Assembly: GCA_012842105.1 (NCBI GenBank)
Contig: DUTL01000055.1
Coordinates: forward strand, 1-41,198
Length of the DNA stretch: 41,198 nucleotides
Direction: 5' to 3'
Origin: Candidatus Fermentithermobacillaceae bacterium
GTDB lineage: Bacteria; Bacillota; Sulfobacillia; Fermentithermobacillales; Fermentithermobacillaceae
This document shows, in pieces, positions 7,141 through 15,243 of this stretch. Both the position numbers and the translations under genes were made by a program. The notes under the pieces were generated by a model that had not been told where the DNA came from, ran no database searches, and saw only the letters and a program-made list of their open reading frames with translations. The first letter of the stretch is position 1. Each line of letters begins with the position of its first letter.

Positions 7141-8138
7141 GTGCTTCACATGTCAAAGAACAGTCAAATTCCGAAGTTTTGCTTGAGGTTCGCAACCTCA
7201 AAACATATTTTCCGCTCAAACGAGGTTTGTTGGGAAAGCAGAAAGGTTTTGTCAAAGCAGTCGACGGCGTATCGTTTTCGGTCAAACGGGGAGAGACTTT
7301 GGGTTTGGTTGGCGAGTCGGGTTGTGGCAAGACCACAACAGGGAAGAGTATTCTCAGGCTCATAGAGCCTACGGCCGGTGAAGTAATATTTGACGGGCAA
7401 GATCTTATGGCCCTAAATGAGCAGGGTATGCGCAAGATGCGCAGAGAAATGCAGCTGATCTACCAAGACCCTTATTCTTCGCTTAATCCAAGGCTGACTG
7501 TGGGCGAGATTGTAGGCGAGCCTCTTTTGGTACACAGGATACTCGACAGGCAAGCAAGGGGGAAAAGGGTAAGGGAACTTCTTGATGTGGTGGGTTTGTC
7601 ACAAGAGCATGTTTACAGGTATCCCCATGAGTTTTCAGGAGGGCAGAGGCAGAGAATTGGAATTGCCAGAGCTCTTGCGCTGAATCCCAAGCTGATTGTA
7701 TGCGACGAACCGGTTTCCGCATTGGATGTTTCAATTCAGTCACAGATACTGAACCTTCTTGCCGACCTGCAGGAAGAGTTCCAGCTTACCTATGTTTTCA
7801 TTGCTCATGGATTGGCTGCAGTTAAGCACATTTCTGATCGAGTAGCTGTAATGTATCTTGGCAAAGTAGTGGAACTTGCCGAGAGTAAGGTGATTTATGA
7901 TAGCCCCCTTCATCCGTATACTCAAGCTCTGATTTCCGCAATTCCGGTGCCTAACCCCAGAAGCCGGAAGGAACGCATATTGCTTGAAGGAGATGTACCA
8001 TCACCTGTTAATCCTCCGACTGGTTGCCGGTTTCATACCAGGTGCAGCCGGTGCTTTGACCGCTGCCGCACAGAGGAGCCTCGCCTTGCAAGTAAGGGCG
8101 GCGGCCATTTTGTGGCCTGTCATCTTCATGATGATTAG
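7137..8138 (+). CDS. Peptide ABC transporter ATP-binding protein (DppF/OppF-like)
   Basis: The protein has 333 residues from ATG 7137, overlapping the previous stop by four bases and preceded by AGAGGAGGG. The OppF-type N-terminus (LKTYFPLKRGLLGKQKGFVKAVDGVSF is the visible region, read in two parts) is followed by Walker A GESGCGKT, signature FSGGQRQRIG, Walker B LIVCDEPVSALD and the switch His in FIAHGLAAVKHI. The last position of the H-loop is Gly where most relatives have Asp (AHG rather than SHD), a minor oddity. The C-terminal extension has the Cys pattern CRFHTRCSRCFDRC. It is the last gene of the importer operon and is followed by a terminator. Confidence 0.95.
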   Translation: MSASHVKEQSNSEVLLEVRNLKTYFPLKRGLLGKQKGFVKAVDGVSFSVKRGETLGLVGESGCGKTTTGKSILRLIEPTAGEVIFDGQDLMALNEQGMRKMRREMQLIYQDPYSSLNPRLTVGEIVGEPLLVHRILDRQARGKRVRELLDVVGLSQEHVYRYPHEFSGGQRQRIGIARALALNPKLIVCDEPVSALDVSIQSQILNLLADLQEEFQLTYVFIAHGLAAVKHISDRVAVMYLGKVVELAESKVIYDSPLHPYTQALISAIPVPNPRSRKERILLEGDVPSPVNPPTGCRFHTRCSRCFDRCRTEEPRLASKGGGHFVACHLHDD

Positions 8139-8168
8139 AAGTAGAAAACAAGCAGGTGAATAGCATTC

Positions 8169-8200
8169 GTGCTCCTCTAGGTTCCAGAGGGGCATGTTTT
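8169..8200 (+). terminator. Intrinsic terminator of the ABC importer operon
   Basis: GTGCTCCTCT (8169-8178) pairs with AGAGGGGCAT (8186-8195) around a seven-base loop, with two G-T wobbles, and is followed by GTTTT. Its place 30 bases after the last importer gene fits operon termination. I see nothing else identifiable between here and 8425. Confidence 0.7.
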
Positions 8201-8424
8201 GCGTGTGGCAAGAAATTATCCTTACTGTACCGTGGCCAGCCGCCAATGGTGCCCTTTAGCCCCAAACTTTGTGTGCGTGCCTAAATTTTTTAGTTTCGGA
8301 AAATTATATCCAAACCACAAGAAACAGCTTGATTTCGCTTGCAACGTATGCTGCTTTTGCCTGTTGCAGGTTAGGGTTTGGCTGGAATTTCCCTGTGTTG
8401 GCCCAAGGCATACTAGATTTGGAG

Positions 8425-9327
8425 GTGGCACAATCGAACACATTCTCAGTCGCATCTGTCCGTACCTTAAATTCCATTCGCAGTTTTGTCGATCAGGAAA
8501 TTGGCAAATGGCAAAAGCGAGGGGTTAGGGTGAGCGTTCGCGAGTCTCCTGCGGGTGAAACCCTAATTCTTCATTGCCAAGCATCCAATCAGAATTATCA
8601 CACTTCGAGCAATGAGCTTCATCGAAAAATCAAAAGTTCGATAGCCAACGGCCTTTCTGACATTATTATCGATGAATATGAAAAATTCCTCGTAGTAAAG
8701 CTTATCGACGCAAATTACGGATACTTGTCCGGTAGAGACAGGGAGTTGCTAAAGAAGAAGGCACTAAGGATATTGGGTAACGGCAGAGGCAGCAGATGTT
8801 CAGATAAACTGGGGAACTATAAGCGTAGTCAAAGAAAAAGCAGGGTTTGGGCAAAACTTTCGGAGTATCTGGAAAGAGAAGACCAGATCATTGTTGAAGG
8901 TTTCATTACGTTCAGGCTCAAGGAGTACCTTGAGGATCTTTTCGACTTCGTTGATCACATGGTGAAAGAGCATTTGATAAACCGAGAGTATAGAGAGTTT
9001 CTACAGCTGCTGCGACATTTCATGAGCAGGCAAAAATACTCGTTGCCGGTTGTCAACGTTCACAGAGATTTACAGGGGTGCTACAGGATTTTGAACGCGC
9101 AGTTAGAGCCTATACAAGGGGATTTGGGAGTATTCTTGAAACAGGATTCAGACGCTTTCGGGCTAGACGTAGATGATCTGGTGGTAAGCGCAATAGTGAC
9201 ACTGGCCCCTAATAGGATTGTGTGGCACGGGGCTACTGAGGATTCCTCATGTTTTGACTTGCTCAACGATTTGTTCAACCAGGAAGTTGAAATATGCCAT
9301 GGATGCGAGCTGGAACGCGATTTTTGA
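8425..9327 (+). CDS. ytxC: YtxC family putative sporulation protein
   Basis: The protein is about 300 residues and resembles the YtxC family, which in Bacillus also sits directly upstream of thrS and is listed among sporulation-associated genes of unknown biochemical function. Family-like stretches are SSNELHRKIKSSIANGLSDIIIDEYE, seen in parts, then VEGFITFRLKEYLEDL, FVDHMVKEHLINREYREFLQLLRHF and the C-terminal VVSAIVTLAPNRIVWHG. There is no clear signal peptide. The start is unresolved: a good GGAGGTGG (8421-8428) has no ATG, GTG or TTG at normal distance, so I chose GTG 8425, which overlaps it. TTG 8419 and GTG 8395 are alternatives. The open frame continues to 8269, but those residues look noncoding. 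Confidence 0.8.
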   Translation: MAQSNTFSVASVRTLNSIRSFVDQEIGKWQKRGVRVSVRESPAGETLILHCQASNQNYHTSSNELHRKIKSSIANGLSDIIIDEYEKFLVVKLIDANYGYLSGRDRELLKKKALRILGNGRGSRCSDKLGNYKRSQRKSRVWAKLSEYLEREDQIIVEGFITFRLKEYLEDLFDFVDHMVKEHLINREYREFLQLLRHFMSRQKYSLPVVNVHRDLQGCYRILNAQLEPIQGDLGVFLKQDSDAFGLDVDDLVVSAIVTLAPNRIVWHGATEDSSCFDLLNDLFNQEVEICHGCELERDF

Positions 9328-9349
9328 GTATGGACTCTGAATCCATCCC

Positions 9350-9378
9350 TTGATCTGTGGCCACCTGTAGGATATAAT
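9350..9378 (+). promoter_or_regulatory. Sigma-A promoter of thrS
   Basis: TTGATC (9350-9355), a 17-base spacer and a perfect TATAAT (9373-9378) place the transcript start near 9385, immediately before the T-box stem I. Confidence 0.85.
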
Positions 9379-9384
9379 TCCTGC

Positions 9385-9652
9385 AAACCTATATGATGTG
9401 GGCTATGAAAAGGACAGTACGCTAGTCACCGGGCTAAAGAGAATGGCGGCCATCGGCTGGAAGCCGTCTGGAACGAGACTAACGGAACACCACCTTGGAG
9501 CCTTTAGTAGAAGCATTTATGATAACACTAACGTATGGATACGTTAAAGTCCGCCAAGGGCAAACCCGCCTCAAGAGTGTATAGGCGATTTGGCCGGATT
9601 AGGGTGGAACCGCGGATTGAAACCTCGCCCCTTAACGGGACGGGGTTTTTTG
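9385..9652 (+). ncRNA. T-box leader, threonine (thrS)
   Basis: This leader senses uncharged tRNA-Thr and controls read-through into thrS. The diagnostic T-box AGGGTGGAACCGCG is at 9601-9614. The stem I specifier loop can be drawn with CGCTAGTC above it and GAAC-ACC-A on its 3' side, so the specifier is ACC (9489-9491), a Thr codon followed by the expected purine. The acceptor bulge TGGA (9605-9608) complements a tRNA 3' end with discriminator U, as expected for tRNA-Thr. A terminator (CCTCGCCC at 9623-9630, GGG-A-CGGGG at 9637-9645, then six T) is mutually exclusive with the antiterminator that the T-box sequence would form. Confidence 0.96.
9623..9651 (+). terminator. Conditional terminator of the thrS T-box
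   Basis: An eight-pair stem with a single bulged A (9640) is followed by TTTTTT (9646-9651). It is the default-off element of the T-box and lies 34 bases before the thrS start. Confidence 0.9.
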
Positions 9653-9685
9653 CTTAGTATGGCACAAACAAAGGAGTGAGCAAAA

Positions 9686-11668
9686 ATGCACGACAAAGAA
9701 AAGAGTGAGAGATTCATATTCATTGTCAAATGGAATAACAAGTCTGAGAGTTTTGCTCAAGGAAGCTGTTTTCTTGACGTCAAGAAGGCGTTTGGATGGA
9801 AAAACAATGTACTTCTGATAGAAACTCTTGATGGAAGCCAACGGGAAACTCTTGAGTTAAGGGAAACACTTGAGAGGGATTATGTAGTTGAACCGCTTGG
9901 GTTCGGCCACGAACAGGCCAGGGAAGCGCTGAGGCATACTGCATCTCACATATTGGCCCAGGCGGTAAAGCGCTTATTTCCTGACGTTCGCCTGGGAATA
10001 GGGCCCGCTATCGAGGACGGCTTTTACTACGATTTCGATACTGTGCACGGGTTCACCCCTGAGGATCTGGTGAGTATTGAGCAAGAAATGAAACGTATCG
10101 CAAAACAGAATTTACCTGTAACCCGTGAAATCATGTCAAGAGGCGAGGCTCGAAAGGTTTTCGAGCAGTCAAATGAGACTTTCAAGATTGAGATTCTTGA
10201 TGAGCTTCCTGAAAATGAGCCCATATCTGTGTACAGGCAAGGGGAGTTCATAGACCTTTGCGCAGGGCCGCATGTTCCATATACCGGTTATCTTAAGGCA
10301 TTTAAACTGCTGAACATCGCCGGGGCTTACTGGCGGGGAGATGAAAACCGGCCTATGCTCCAGCGTATCTACGGCACTGCGTTTATGGACCAAGAAGGTC
10401 TGAGGGCCCACCTAGCCAGGCTTGAAGAGATTAAGCAGAGGGATCACCGAAAACTCGGCAAGCAGTTGGACCTGTTCAGTATCGAAGAAGACGGGGGGCC
10501 CGGGCTGGTCTACTGGCATCCCAAGGGAGCTATTGTCCGAGAAATCATTGAGAATTATTGGAAAGAAGAACACAGGAAGCGCGGTTATGATCTGGTCTAT
10601 ACCCCGCATATTGCAAAACTGGACATATGGAAGGTCTCGGGCCATTGGGACTGGTACAAGGAAAACATGTACAGCCCAATGGAAGTGGATGATATGAAGT
10701 ACTTGTTAAAGCCGATGAATTGCCCTTTCCATATCCTTATATATAAAGGCAAAACCAGAAGCTACAGGGACCTGCCCATACGGTATGGCGAATTGGGCAC
10801 GGTGTACAGGTACGAACGATCAGGAGTGCTTCACGGCATGCTCAGGGTAAGGGGCTTTACCCAGGATGATGCCCACCTTTTCTGCAGGCCTGATCAACTT
10901 GAGCAGCAACTGATAGAGGTATTGGACTTGACCGGTTTTATGCTTAAGACTTTTGGTTACGATGAATACTACTGTATGCTCTCAGTGCGAGATCCTGAGA
11001 ACAAGGCCGGCTACATTGGAGACGATGATGTATGGGAGCAAGCAGAAGCTGCTCTTGAGAGTGCGCTTAAAGCCAGAAATCTGCAGTACCAGGTTGACGT
11101 AGGCGAGGCAAAGTTTTACGGGCCGGCAATAGACATAAATATCAAAGATGCAATGGGCCGGCTCTGGCAAGGGCCTACTATCCAGGCTGATTTTACGTTG
11201 CCCGAACGGTTCGATATTCACTATATTGGAGAAGACGGGCAGAGGCACAGGCCTGTAATGATTCACCGTACGGTGCTTGGTGCCATGGAGCGGTTCATTG
11301 GTGGGTTAATCGAGCACTATGCAGGGGCTTTTCCTTTGTGGCTGTCGCCTGTTCAAATCAGGGTCATGCCGGTTTCAGACAAGCAAAGCAGCTATGCAGA
11401 AGAAGTTCAAAAGCGCTTCAAAGAACAAGGGTTTAGAGCTGAGTGCGACCTGGGGCAGGACAAAATCGGATACAAAATAAGGCAAGCTCAGCTGGAGAAA
11501 GTACCCTACATGATAATTGTCGGAGAGAGGGAAAAACAATCACACGAAATATCTGTGCGTCATAGAAGCCTAGGGGACCTTGGTGTTATGGGCATAGATG
11601 AGTTTATAGAAAAAGTGAGGCATGAGGCCGTGTCAAAGTCCCTTGAATCTGTGTTTGACCGTGTATGA
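9686..11668 (+). CDS. thrS: Threonyl-tRNA synthetase
   Basis: The 660-residue protein charges tRNA-Thr in the cytoplasm. Residues 1-70 are where a TGS domain belongs but are divergent. The editing domain follows with HTASH (His84, His88) and the CAGPH motif. The class II core has Zn ligands in MNCPFH, DDAHLFC and MIHRTVLG, motif 2 as YRYERSGVLHGMLRVRGFTQ and motif 3 as GAMERFIGGLIEHY. The anticodon-binding domain starts at FPLWLSPVQIRVMPV. Length matches the family (about 640) with a small N-terminal excess. Start ATG 9686 has AAAGGAGTG upstream. Expression is under the T-box leader. Downstream genes have their own promoter at 11692. Confidence 0.98.
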   Translation: MHDKEKSERFIFIVKWNNKSESFAQGSCFLDVKKAFGWKNNVLLIETLDGSQRETLELRETLERDYVVEPLGFGHEQAREALRHTASHILAQAVKRLFPDVRLGIGPAIEDGFYYDFDTVHGFTPEDLVSIEQEMKRIAKQNLPVTREIMSRGEARKVFEQSNETFKIEILDELPENEPISVYRQGEFIDLCAGPHVPYTGYLKAFKLLNIAGAYWRGDENRPMLQRIYGTAFMDQEGLRAHLARLEEIKQRDHRKLGKQLDLFSIEEDGGPGLVYWHPKGAIVREIIENYWKEEHRKRGYDLVYTPHIAKLDIWKVSGHWDWYKENMYSPMEVDDMKYLLKPMNCPFHILIYKGKTRSYRDLPIRYGELGTVYRYERSGVLHGMLRVRGFTQDDAHLFCRPDQLEQQLIEVLDLTGFMLKTFGYDEYYCMLSVRDPENKAGYIGDDDVWEQAEAALESALKARNLQYQVDVGEAKFYGPAIDINIKDAMGRLWQGPTIQADFTLPERFDIHYIGEDGQRHRPVMIHRTVLGAMERFIGGLIEHYAGAFPLWLSPVQIRVMPVSDKQSSYAEEVQKRFKEQGFRAECDLGQDKIGYKIRQAQLEKVPYMIIVGEREKQSHEISVRHRSLGDLGVMGIDEFIEKVRHEAVSKSLESVFDRV

Positions 11669-11691
11669 TAGCGGTGTTTCGCGTGAAGTAC

Positions 11692-11721
11692 GTGACACAG
11701 GCGCAGGCAATGTGATATACT
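11692..11721 (+). promoter_or_regulatory. Promoter of the infC-rpmI-rplT operon
   Basis: GTGACA (11692-11697) and TATACT (11716-11721) are 18 bases apart, and TG one base before the -10 makes it an extended -10 promoter. Transcription would start near 11729, at the head of the L20-type leader. Confidence 0.75.
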
Positions 11722-11728
11722 CGTGTTC

Positions 11729-11895
11729 GCTAAGAAGAAGCCATCCGCTTCTCACCTTACGGTGATAAGGACCAGTAAGGTTTTTGAGTCAGAAGCGGCT
11801 CTATTGCAGGTTTGCTACCACAAATCGTAAGAGGAGCCGCAGTTCTACGTAAAACACGGGCGGGTGGGAAACATACCTGCCCGTATTTAATTTGG
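11729..11895 (+). ncRNA. Ribosomal protein L20-type leader of infC
   Basis: This 170-base leader sits where Firmicutes carry the L20 leader, in which excess L20 binds an rRNA-like fold and causes early termination. Visible helices are AGAAGC/GCTTCT around CATCC (11736-11752 region), TCACC/GGTGA around TTAC, and the long-range pair GCGGCTC (11795-11801) with GAGCCGC (11834-11840). A terminator closes the leader. Position, helices and terminator support the call; I identified it from context and structure, not from a covariance search. Confidence 0.8.
11856..11893 (+). terminator. Leader terminator before infC
   Basis: ACGGGCGGGT (11856-11865) pairs with ACCTGCCCGT (11875-11884) around a nine-base loop, followed by ATTTAATTT. 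It would be the regulated terminator of the L20-type leader. Confidence 0.8.
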
Positions 11896-11916
11896 TTGAA
11901 AAGGGGGTGAAATTCA

Positions 11917-12471
11917 ATTAGTCAAATGGGTCAAAGAGTGAATGAGCAGATCCGGGTCCGGGAAGTAAGGCTTATAGCGTCCGATGGGATGCAGTTGGGG
12001 ATTCATCCCACTTACGAGGCTTTGAACATAGCTCGCGAACGAGGGCTTGATTTGGTTGAAGTTGCCCCTCAGGCCAAGCCACCTGTATGTAAGATTATGG
12101 ATTACAATAAGTGGAAGTACGAGCAATCCAAAAGGCTGAAAGAAGCCAGGAAAAAGCAGAAGGTTCAAGACGTGAAGGAAGTCAAGATGCGTCCTGCGAT
12201 TGATGATCATGACTTTAACGTGAAGGCCAGAGCATGCAAGAGATTCCTCGAAAATGGTGACAAGGTGAAGGCAACCATAATGTTCAGAGGCCGGGAACTA
12301 GCCCATGTTGGCCTGGGACAGAAGGTTTTGGAGAGGCTTTTGGACACAGTGAAAGACATGTGCCACGTTGAGAGGGCCCCCAGGATGGAAGGCAGGAACA
12401 TGACCATGATCCTGACGCCGAAACCCCAGGATGCGCCTGGCAGCAAGCGCGAAGAAACCGTTGCGAAATAG
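11917..12471 (+). CDS. infC: Translation initiation factor IF-3 (ATT start)
   Basis: IF-3 binds the 30S subunit and checks start codon and initiator tRNA. The N-domain has VREVRLIASDG, LDLVEVAPQAKPPVCKIMDY; the C-domain has the EVKMRPAIDDHDFNVK block and GRELAHVGLG. I place the start at ATT 11917, seven bases after AAGGGGGTG. The residues so added (ISQMGQRVNEQIRVREVRL region) align with the Bacillus protein, which also begins at ATT; the first ATG (11926) is too far from the binding site. An ATT start lets IF-3 repress its own translation, a known mechanism in E. coli. The protein is 184 residues. The leader upstream adds L20 control. Confidence 0.95.
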   Translation: MSQMGQRVNEQIRVREVRLIASDGMQLGIHPTYEALNIARERGLDLVEVAPQAKPPVCKIMDYNKWKYEQSKRLKEARKKQKVQDVKEVKMRPAIDDHDFNVKARACKRFLENGDKVKATIMFRGRELAHVGLGQKVLERLLDTVKDMCHVERAPRMEGRNMTMILTPKPQDAPGSKREETVAK

Positions 12472-12534
12472 AGGTTCAGCGATAGTCTAGTCAGATATGA
12501 CATTGCAGAACAGAAACAGAAAGGAAGTCTTCAA

Positions 12535-12750
12535 GTGGCTAAGAAGGCTAAGAAATTCAAGATGAAAACCCACAGTGGGGCAAAAAAGCGTCTCTTTGTG
12601 ACCGGCACCGGAAAAATCCGTCACTTTCGTTCAGGCCATGGACACAAACTTGTTCACAAAGGCCATGCCCGGCGGAGAAGGCTTAAGAAGAGCACAATAA
12701 TCAACAAGGTGTACGCTAAAGAGATTCGAACCATGATTCCCTACAAATAG
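12535..12750 (+). CDS. rpmI: 50S ribosomal protein L35
   Basis: The 71-residue basic protein shows the L35 signature KMKTHSGAKKRLFVTGTGKIR and the lysine/arginine-rich HKGHARRRRLKK. It begins at GTG 12535 after AAAGGAAG. It lies in the universal infC-rpmI-rplT order, 63 bases after infC, and shares the leader and its regulation. Usual family length is about 65 residues. Confidence 0.98.
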   Translation: MAKKAKKFKMKTHSGAKKRLFVTGTGKIRHFRSGHGHKLVHKGHARRRRLKKSTIINKVYAKEIRTMIPYK

Positions 12751-12824
12751 GCAACGTGTGTTCTGTGTTTTGGATACTTGAAAAACTCCAGGTTGTGAGT
12801 GTTGAAGAAAGAGGGTTGTAAGCG

Positions 12825-13199
12825 ATGCCTCGCGTTAAGTCGTCGGTTGTTAAGAGAAAAAGACACAAGAAAGTTTTGAAACTGGCAAAAGGATATTACG
12901 GAAAGCGTTCCACGTCATTCAAGGTTGCTAATGCAGCTGTTATGAAATCTCTGGACTACGCTCGTATTCATAGACGGGAGAGAAAGCGGGAATTCAGAAG
13001 GCTGTGGATAGCGCGCATTAACGCAGCAGCCCGTCAAAATGGCATGACATATAACAGGTTCATCAACGGGCTGAAGAAAGCCGGTGTAGATATTAACCGC
13101 AAAATGCTGGCGGAACTTGCAGTATCAGATGCTGAGGCCTTTTCAGACCTGGTGGTTCTCGCTAAAGGCCAGTTGGATGCAGCCGGTTCTGTCCAGTAA
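12825..13199 (+). CDS. rplT: 50S ribosomal protein L20
   Basis: The 124-residue protein has the L20 N-terminal extension (MPRVKSSVVKRKRHKKVLK, then AKGYYGKRS) and the globular C-terminal half with RLWIARINAAARQNGMTYN and FINGLKKAGVDINRKMLAELA. L20 is needed for early 50S assembly and, in this type of operon, represses the mRNA through the leader at 11729-11895. Start ATG 12825 follows AAGAGGGTTGTAAGCG, a moderate ribosome binding site. Only 12 bases separate it from the potassium transporter gene and I see no terminator, so the operon appears to continue. Confidence 0.98.
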   Translation: MPRVKSSVVKRKRHKKVLKLAKGYYGKRSTSFKVANAAVMKSLDYARIHRRERKREFRRLWIARINAAARQNGMTYNRFINGLKKAGVDINRKMLAELAVSDAEAFSDLVVLAKGQLDAAGSVQ

Positions 13200-13211
13200 G
13201 AAACCGAAGGT

Positions 13212-14564
13212 ATGGATTTGAAACCTTATCAGAAGGGCAAAGCATTGGCGACGCCTGCCAGGCTCTTAGCCATCAGTTTCTTGCTCTTGATCTTGATTGG
13301 AACTATATTGCTCATGTTTCCTTGGTCAACGTCTGCCGGCACATCGCCTGGGCTTATTGATGCGTTGTTCACTGCTACTTCAGCAGTATGTGTTACGGGG
13401 CTTGTAGTATTTAACACTGCAAGTTACTGGAGCATCTGGGGCAAGATTGTAATTCTTATCCTGATTCAGGCGGGAGGGCTCGGGCTTATGACATTTGCCA
13501 CCGCTCATGCCCTTATCACCGGAAGGCGGATCACTCTGAAAGAACGCCTTATTATTCAACAGCAAACGGGGCACTGGAGCCTTTCAGGCCTGGTGTTGCT
13601 TATGAAAAGAGTCATCCTAACTACCCTTGCTTTTGAATTGATGGGCGCTTTTGTACTTGCAGTTGCTTTTGCCAGAACAATGAAACTAAGATTGCCTGGA
13701 GCATTGTTCTACGGCCTGTTTCACTCTGTATCTGCTTTCTGCAATGCTGGTTTCGATATATTGGGAGCCAGCCTGGTGCCGTATGCCGGCAATCCATGGG
13801 TAATCATGACCGTCAGCTTGCTTATCATTTTTGGCGGGCTGGGTTTTTACGTGATAATTGATCTATACGTTCAAAAAGGAAGATGGCGAAGCCTTTCATT
13901 ACATTCAAGGATTGCAATCAAAATGACAGTGCTTCTGCTTATCGTAGGAACTGTTGTTGTGTTTGCTTTTGAGTACCGGAATCCGGGCACCATGGGCAGC
14001 ATGAGTAACAAGGACAGAATCTTGTCTTCATGGTTCATGTCGGCCACTTCCAGGACGGCCGGGTTCAACTCGGTTCCTACTGAGAGCCTTCGGGCGTGTA
14101 CGTCGTTTGCTGTGATTGCCTTGATGTTTATTGGAGCTTCACCGGGTGGAACCGGCGGTGGGGTCAAGACCACCACTTTTTATACGGTAACGAAATTCGT
14201 ATCGTCGCTGGTAACGGGTAAGCAAGATGTAATCGCTGGGAAAAGGCGGCTTCCCCAGGATTTGGTTCTAAAGGCACTTTCAATTGTCTTGATATCTACA
14301 GGGTTGGTAGGAGCATCTACCCTTATTCTCACAGTAACCGAAAATAGGCCTTTTCTTGACATTGTTTTCGAAGTTACATCTGCTTTCGGCACTGTCGGGT
14401 TGTCCAGAGGCTTAACTCCTTCCCTGAGCGGTGCAGGTAAATGTGTACTGATAGCGACTATGTTTGCAGGCAGGGTTGGCCCCTTGAGCCTGGCAGGGCT
14501 CCTGTCCCGACAGCGCACCCAGGCCGGGATCAGGTATCCCGAGGAAAAGGTCTTAGTAGGTTAA
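13212..14564 (+). CDS. TrkH/KtrB family potassium uptake channel subunit
   Basis: This 450-residue membrane protein carries four pore repeats of the superfamily of K+ transporters. The four selectivity-filter regions can be read: SAVCVTGLVVF, SAFCNAGFDIL, SRTAGFNSV and SAFGTVGLSRG, each with the key Gly. About eight to ten hydrophobic helices are present. With the adjacent RCK protein it would form a Ktr-type K+ (or Na+-coupled K+) uptake system. The ATG at 13212 lies only one base from GAAGGT; an in-frame TTG at 13218 has better spacing and may be the real start. It follows rplT by 12 bases, an arrangement found in several Clostridia. Confidence 0.95.
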   Translation: MDLKPYQKGKALATPARLLAISFLLLILIGTILLMFPWSTSAGTSPGLIDALFTATSAVCVTGLVVFNTASYWSIWGKIVILILIQAGGLGLMTFATAHALITGRRITLKERLIIQQQTGHWSLSGLVLLMKRVILTTLAFELMGAFVLAVAFARTMKLRLPGALFYGLFHSVSAFCNAGFDILGASLVPYAGNPWVIMTVSLLIIFGGLGFYVIIDLYVQKGRWRSLSLHSRIAIKMTVLLLIVGTVVVFAFEYRNPGTMGSMSNKDRILSSWFMSATSRTAGFNSVPTESLRACTSFAVIALMFIGASPGGTGGGVKTTTFYTVTKFVSSLVTGKQDVIAGKRRLPQDLVLKALSIVLISTGLVGASTLILTVTENRPFLDIVFEVTSAFGTVGLSRGLTPSLSGAGKCVLIATMFAGRVGPLSLAGLLSRQRTQAGIRYPEEKVLVG

Positions 14565-14580
14565 AGGTGTGTGATGATGA

Positions 14581-15240
14581 ATGCAGAAACAATTTGCCAT
14601 AATAGGCCTAGGCAGGTTTGGGAGTAGCCTTGCCCGGACTCTTGCAAAATTGGGCGCCGAAGTTCTGGCGGTTGATCTGGATCCTGAAAAGGTCAGGGCA
14701 ATTGCGCCTGTGGTGACTGAAGCCGTAGAAGCTGACGCCACAAGCCAATCAGTGCTCACTGAATTGGGGGTAAAGAATTTTGACGTGGCTGTAGTAGCCA
14801 TCAGTGGTTTTGAGGCCAGCCTCCTTGTTACGCTTTATCTTAAGCAACTCGGTGCAGGGCAAGTTGTAGTCAAAGCCGCCAGCGACGTTCATGCAAGAAT
14901 TCTGGAGAGTGTGGGGGCAGACACTGTGGTATTTCCGGAAAAGGACATGGGCCGGCGGCTCGCATATTCACTGGTGTCAGGCAGTGTCATTGACTATATC
15001 GAGTTATCTGAAGACTATGGCGTAATAGAGATTGCAGTTCAGGGTGCTCTGGTGGGCCGAACTCTCAGGAATTTGGATCTTCGTAACAAGATGGGGTTTA
15101 ACATAGTTGCAATCAAGAGAGACAATCAGGTGAATATGTACGTCAATCCCGACGAACCGTTGCACGAGACAGACGTTATGATTGCTATTGGCCCCAATGA
15201 CGGAATACGGCGGCTGAACGAGATTCTTGAAAGAGGGTAA
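14581..15240 (+). CDS. TrkA/KtrA family RCK regulatory subunit
   Basis: The 219-residue cytoplasmic protein has an N-terminal Rossmann fold with GLGRFGSSLA (nucleotide-binding GxGxxG) and the acidic end of strand two (AVDLDPEKV), then a TrkA-C domain from about residue 135 (GVIEIAVQGALVGRTLRNLDLR, read in parts, and VNPDEPLHETDVMIAIG). A single RCK module and this length fit KtrA rather than the double-module TrkA. It gates the membrane subunit encoded 16 bases upstream in response to nucleotides. AAAGGTG lies 11 bases before the ATG. Confidence 0.95.
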   Translation: MQKQFAIIGLGRFGSSLARTLAKLGAEVLAVDLDPEKVRAIAPVVTEAVEADATSQSVLTELGVKNFDVAVVAISGFEASLLVTLYLKQLGAGQVVVKAASDVHARILESVGADTVVFPEKDMGRRLAYSLVSGSVIDYIELSEDYGVIEIAVQGALVGRTLRNLDLRNKMGFNIVAIKRDNQVNMYVNPDEPLHETDVMIAIGPNDGIRRLNEILERG

Positions 15241-15243
15241 AGT

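Noticed and set aside
8199..8528. 109-residue frame before ytxC, and the ytxC frame extended back to 8269
   Set aside because: Cys- and Phe-rich residues without pattern, no binding site, and it starts inside the terminator. The interval appears noncoding.
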